From an uncultured Planctomycetota bacterium (lineage in GTDB: Bacteria; Planctomycetota; Phycisphaerae; Sedimentisphaerales; Anaerobacaceae), in the NCBI GenBank assembly GCA_903927855.1, contig CAIYOL010000166.1:1-5967 (forward strand): a stretch of 5,967 nt of DNA, written 5' to 3'. The position numbers were made by a program, and so were the translations under genes. The notes below the pieces were generated by a model. It was given only the letters and a program-made list of their open reading frames with translations, searched no databases and had not been told where the DNA came from. Shown here one piece after another: positions 4,090 to 5,967 of the stretch. How positions within the stretch are numbered: the first letter of the stretch is position 1; every line of letters begins with the position of its first letter.

Positions 4090-5967
4090 ATGACCCAGTG
4101 GTGGCAAGCAAATATTGAGCAGGTGGTTGGTTCGCTCGGCGGCGATTTATCGTCCGGCCTGACTTCTGAGCAGGCCGCTGAAAGACTGCAACGTTTCGGC
4201 CGCAATCAAATTGAAGGAAAGAAAGGCCCGTCGCCATTAGCCATTTTCCTGTCGCAGTTCGAGGACTTTATCATCTGGGTTCTTATTGGCGCTGCTCTGG
4301 TTTCGGGTTTCCTGAAGGAGTGGGTCGATGCCATTGCGATAATAGCAATAGTCATCCTTAATGCGATACTTGGTTTCGTTCAGGAGCACAAGGCGGAAAA
4401 GTCGCTCGCCGCTTTAAAAAAGCTGGCCAGCCCGACCTCAAAAGTGATTCGCGATGGCCAACGCGCAGTAATTTCATCCTTTGAATTGGTTCCCGGCGAC
4501 CTAATCGAGCTGGAAGCCGGCGATAATATACCAGCCGACAGCCGGCTTATCTGGCACACCGCAAATTTCACGGCACAAGAGGCAAGCTTAACAGGAGAGT
4601 CAACACCTGTGGCAAAGACCGTTGCGGCATTGGAGGAAAAAGACGTTCCTTTGGCTGACAGGGCAAATATGGTCTATATGGGGACCTCGACTGCAAGCGG
4701 CAAAGCAAAAGCTATTGTTGCTGAAACAGGGATGCGCACCGAACTGGGCAAAATCGCGGGTATGATTCAGGAAATCAAACGCGATTCGACGCCTCTGCAG
4801 CAAAAACTCGAACAATTCGGCAAGTGGATAGTCTACCTGTGTTTTGTGCTTGTTGGGCTGATTTTCGTATTGGGTGTTCTTCGCGGCGGTAAGGTGATTG
4901 ATATGTTTCTCACAGCAGTTAGTTTGGCGGTTGCTGCCATTCCTGAGGGGTTGCCTGCTGTGGTTACAATCGCCCTTGCGCTGGGAGTGCAGAGAATGGT
5001 CGCCCGCCACGCGCTTATCCGTAAACTACCTTCGGTAGAAACGCTTGGCTGTGCCACAGTTATATGCTCAGATAAAACGGGAACGCTTACCAAAAACGAG
5101 ATGACCGTTCAGGCGGTCTACACAGACGTAATGTTATTCAAAGTAACCGGCATTGGTTATGAACCAAAAGGTGGTTTCCTGTTCGATGGCAAATCAATAA
5201 ACTCCGCCGATTATCCAATGCTCAATAAAACGTTACTTTGCGGTGTGTTGTGCAATGGGGCGCAGTTGGTCAGCCAAGATGACACGTTTAAAATAATCGG
5301 CGACCCGACGGAAGCCGCCATTCTTGCCGCCGCCGCCAAGGCCGACATCTGGAAGGAAAAGACGGAAAAGGACTGGCAATTCGTAGATGAAATACCGTTC
5401 GATGCGGAACGAAAGAAAATGACAATTATTCGCCGGGACAGCGGCAAACTTGTCGCTTTCGTCAAAGGAGCGCCGGACATCCTGCTCAACGACTGCACCA
5501 GGATAGAACAAGCCGGGGCGGTTCGTAATCTTACCGAAGGCGACATCGAAAATGTGCTGAACGCGAACGACCGTCTGGCAAACGATGCAATGCGTGTCCT
5601 CGGCCTTGCATATAAAGAACTGGATAGCGGCAGTACAAACTACCGGGCCGAGGTGGTTGAAAAAGACCTGGTCTTTGCGGGGCTTGTAGCGATGATTGAT
5701 CCGCCGCGGGAGGAAGTCAAAAAGGCGATTGCCGACTGTAAAACCGCGGCCATAAGGACTGTGATGATTACCGGCGACCACAAAAACACCGCAGTCGCTA
5801 TCGCCCGCAGCCTCGGATTTTTTGGGGAGAATTCCATCGCGATGACCGGCGAAGAGCTGGACAAACTGACGGACGAACAGCTTTCGGAAAAAGTCAAAGA
5901 GACAGTCGTATACGCACGCGTCTCGCCTGAGCACAAACTACGGGTTGTTCGTGCCTGGAAGGGGCAC
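4090..5967 (+). CDS. P2A-type (SERCA-like) Ca2+-transporting P-type ATPase, C-terminus outside the window
   Basis: This is an integral membrane pump that couples ATP hydrolysis to cation export, most likely Ca2+. The 626 codons present cover about two thirds of the usual ~900 residues; no stop is reached. In order: an N-terminal cation-ATPase domain (about 1-55); M1-M2 (about 58-105); an actuator domain with TGES at 168-171; M3 (about 246-266); and M4 (about 275-302) with the ion-site motif IPEGLP, whose Glu286 matches SERCA Glu309. Then come the phosphorylation motif DKTGT with Asp328, and the nucleotide domain with GDPTE (404-408), PFDAERKKM (436-444) and KGAP (Lys459). DPPR (537-540) and TGD (561-563) follow. 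TGDGVND and M5-M10, which would settle ion choice, are missing. The ATG at 4090 has GGGG 7 nt upstream and the protein starts as this family does. Mn2+ or Na+ transport is not excluded. Confidence 0.95.
   Translation, partial: MTQWWQANIEQVVGSLGGDLSSGLTSEQAAERLQRFGRNQIEGKKGPSPLAIFLSQFEDFIIWVLIGAALVSGFLKEWVDAIAIIAIVILNAILGFVQEHKAEKSLAALKKLASPTSKVIRDGQRAVISSFELVPGDLIELEAGDNIPADSRLIWHTANFTAQEASLTGESTPVAKTVAALEEKDVPLADRANMVYMGTSTASGKAKAIVAETGMRTELGKIAGMIQEIKRDSTPLQQKLEQFGKWIVYLCFVLVGLIFVLGVLRGGKVIDMFLTAVSLAVAAIPEGLPAVVTIALALGVQRMVARHALIRKLPSVETLGCATVICSDKTGTLTKNEMTVQAVYTDVMLFKVTGIGYEPKGGFLFDGKSINSADYPMLNKTLLCGVLCNGAQLVSQDDTFKIIGDPTEAAILAAAAKADIWKEKTEKDWQFVDEIPFDAERKKMTIIRRDSGKLVAFVKGAPDILLNDCTRIEQAGAVRNLTEGDIENVLNANDRLANDAMRVLGLAYKELDSGSTNYRAEVVEKDLVFAGLVAMIDPPREEVKKAIADCKTAAIRTVMITGDHKNTAVAIARSLGFFGENSIAMTGEELDKLTDEQLSEKVKETVVYARVSPEHKLRVVRAWKGH

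Noticed and set aside
4037..5093. Several minus-strand open frames of 60-140 codons
   Set aside because: All but the first, which begins in the divergent gap, are entirely antisense to the ATPase. They have no family resemblance and no good ribosome binding sites.
5233..5934. 233-codon open frame on the minus strand
   Set aside because: It lies wholly antisense to the well-supported P-type ATPase, and its translation is rich in His, Phe, Arg and Cys with no recognisable domain. It is a shadow frame.

Overview
The window looks like chromosomal DNA from an uncultured, moderate-GC bacterium. A Planctomycetota-like (Phycisphaerae-type) origin is my guess. It rests on the general style of the proteins and on short hairpin repeats in the gaps, not on any marker gene, so treat the taxonomy as tentative. 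There are no rRNA or tRNA genes, no CRISPR array, no transposase, and no cluster that forms a recognisable defence or biosynthetic system.

Layout. Four genes lie on the minus strand and one on the plus strand. Reading the minus strand from right to left: (1) an exported alpha/beta-hydrolase (3019-3906); (2) miaB, the radical-SAM tRNA methylthiotransferase (1537-2901); (3) an aminoglycoside-phosphotransferase-fold protein whose catalytic loop appears degenerate (343-1356); (4) the first 31 codons of a small membrane protein running off the left edge (1-95). On the plus strand, facing away from the hydrolase, a P2A-type (SERCA-like) Ca2+-transporting ATPase starts at 4090 and is cut by the right edge after 626 codons. 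The 183 bp between the two divergent starts should hold both promoters.

The genes do not form an obvious pathway. The minus-strand genes are separated by gaps of about 117, 180 and 247 bp, so they could be a loose transcription unit or separate units.

The most interesting material is in the gaps. The miaB start codon sits in the 9-nt loop of a perfect 13-bp hairpin that also buries its Shine-Dalgarno sequence. A 34-codon upstream reading frame ends in a GTGA overlap with that start, and a structured repeat-like hairpin lies inside that frame. Between miaB and the kinase-like gene is a run of about ten A/T-tracts spaced close to one helical turn, predicting strongly bent DNA. Between the kinase-like gene and the membrane gene are a composite double hairpin and a four-copy 7-bp tandem repeat. 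None of these amounts to a proven new system. The miaB leader is the best candidate for a new regulatory arrangement.
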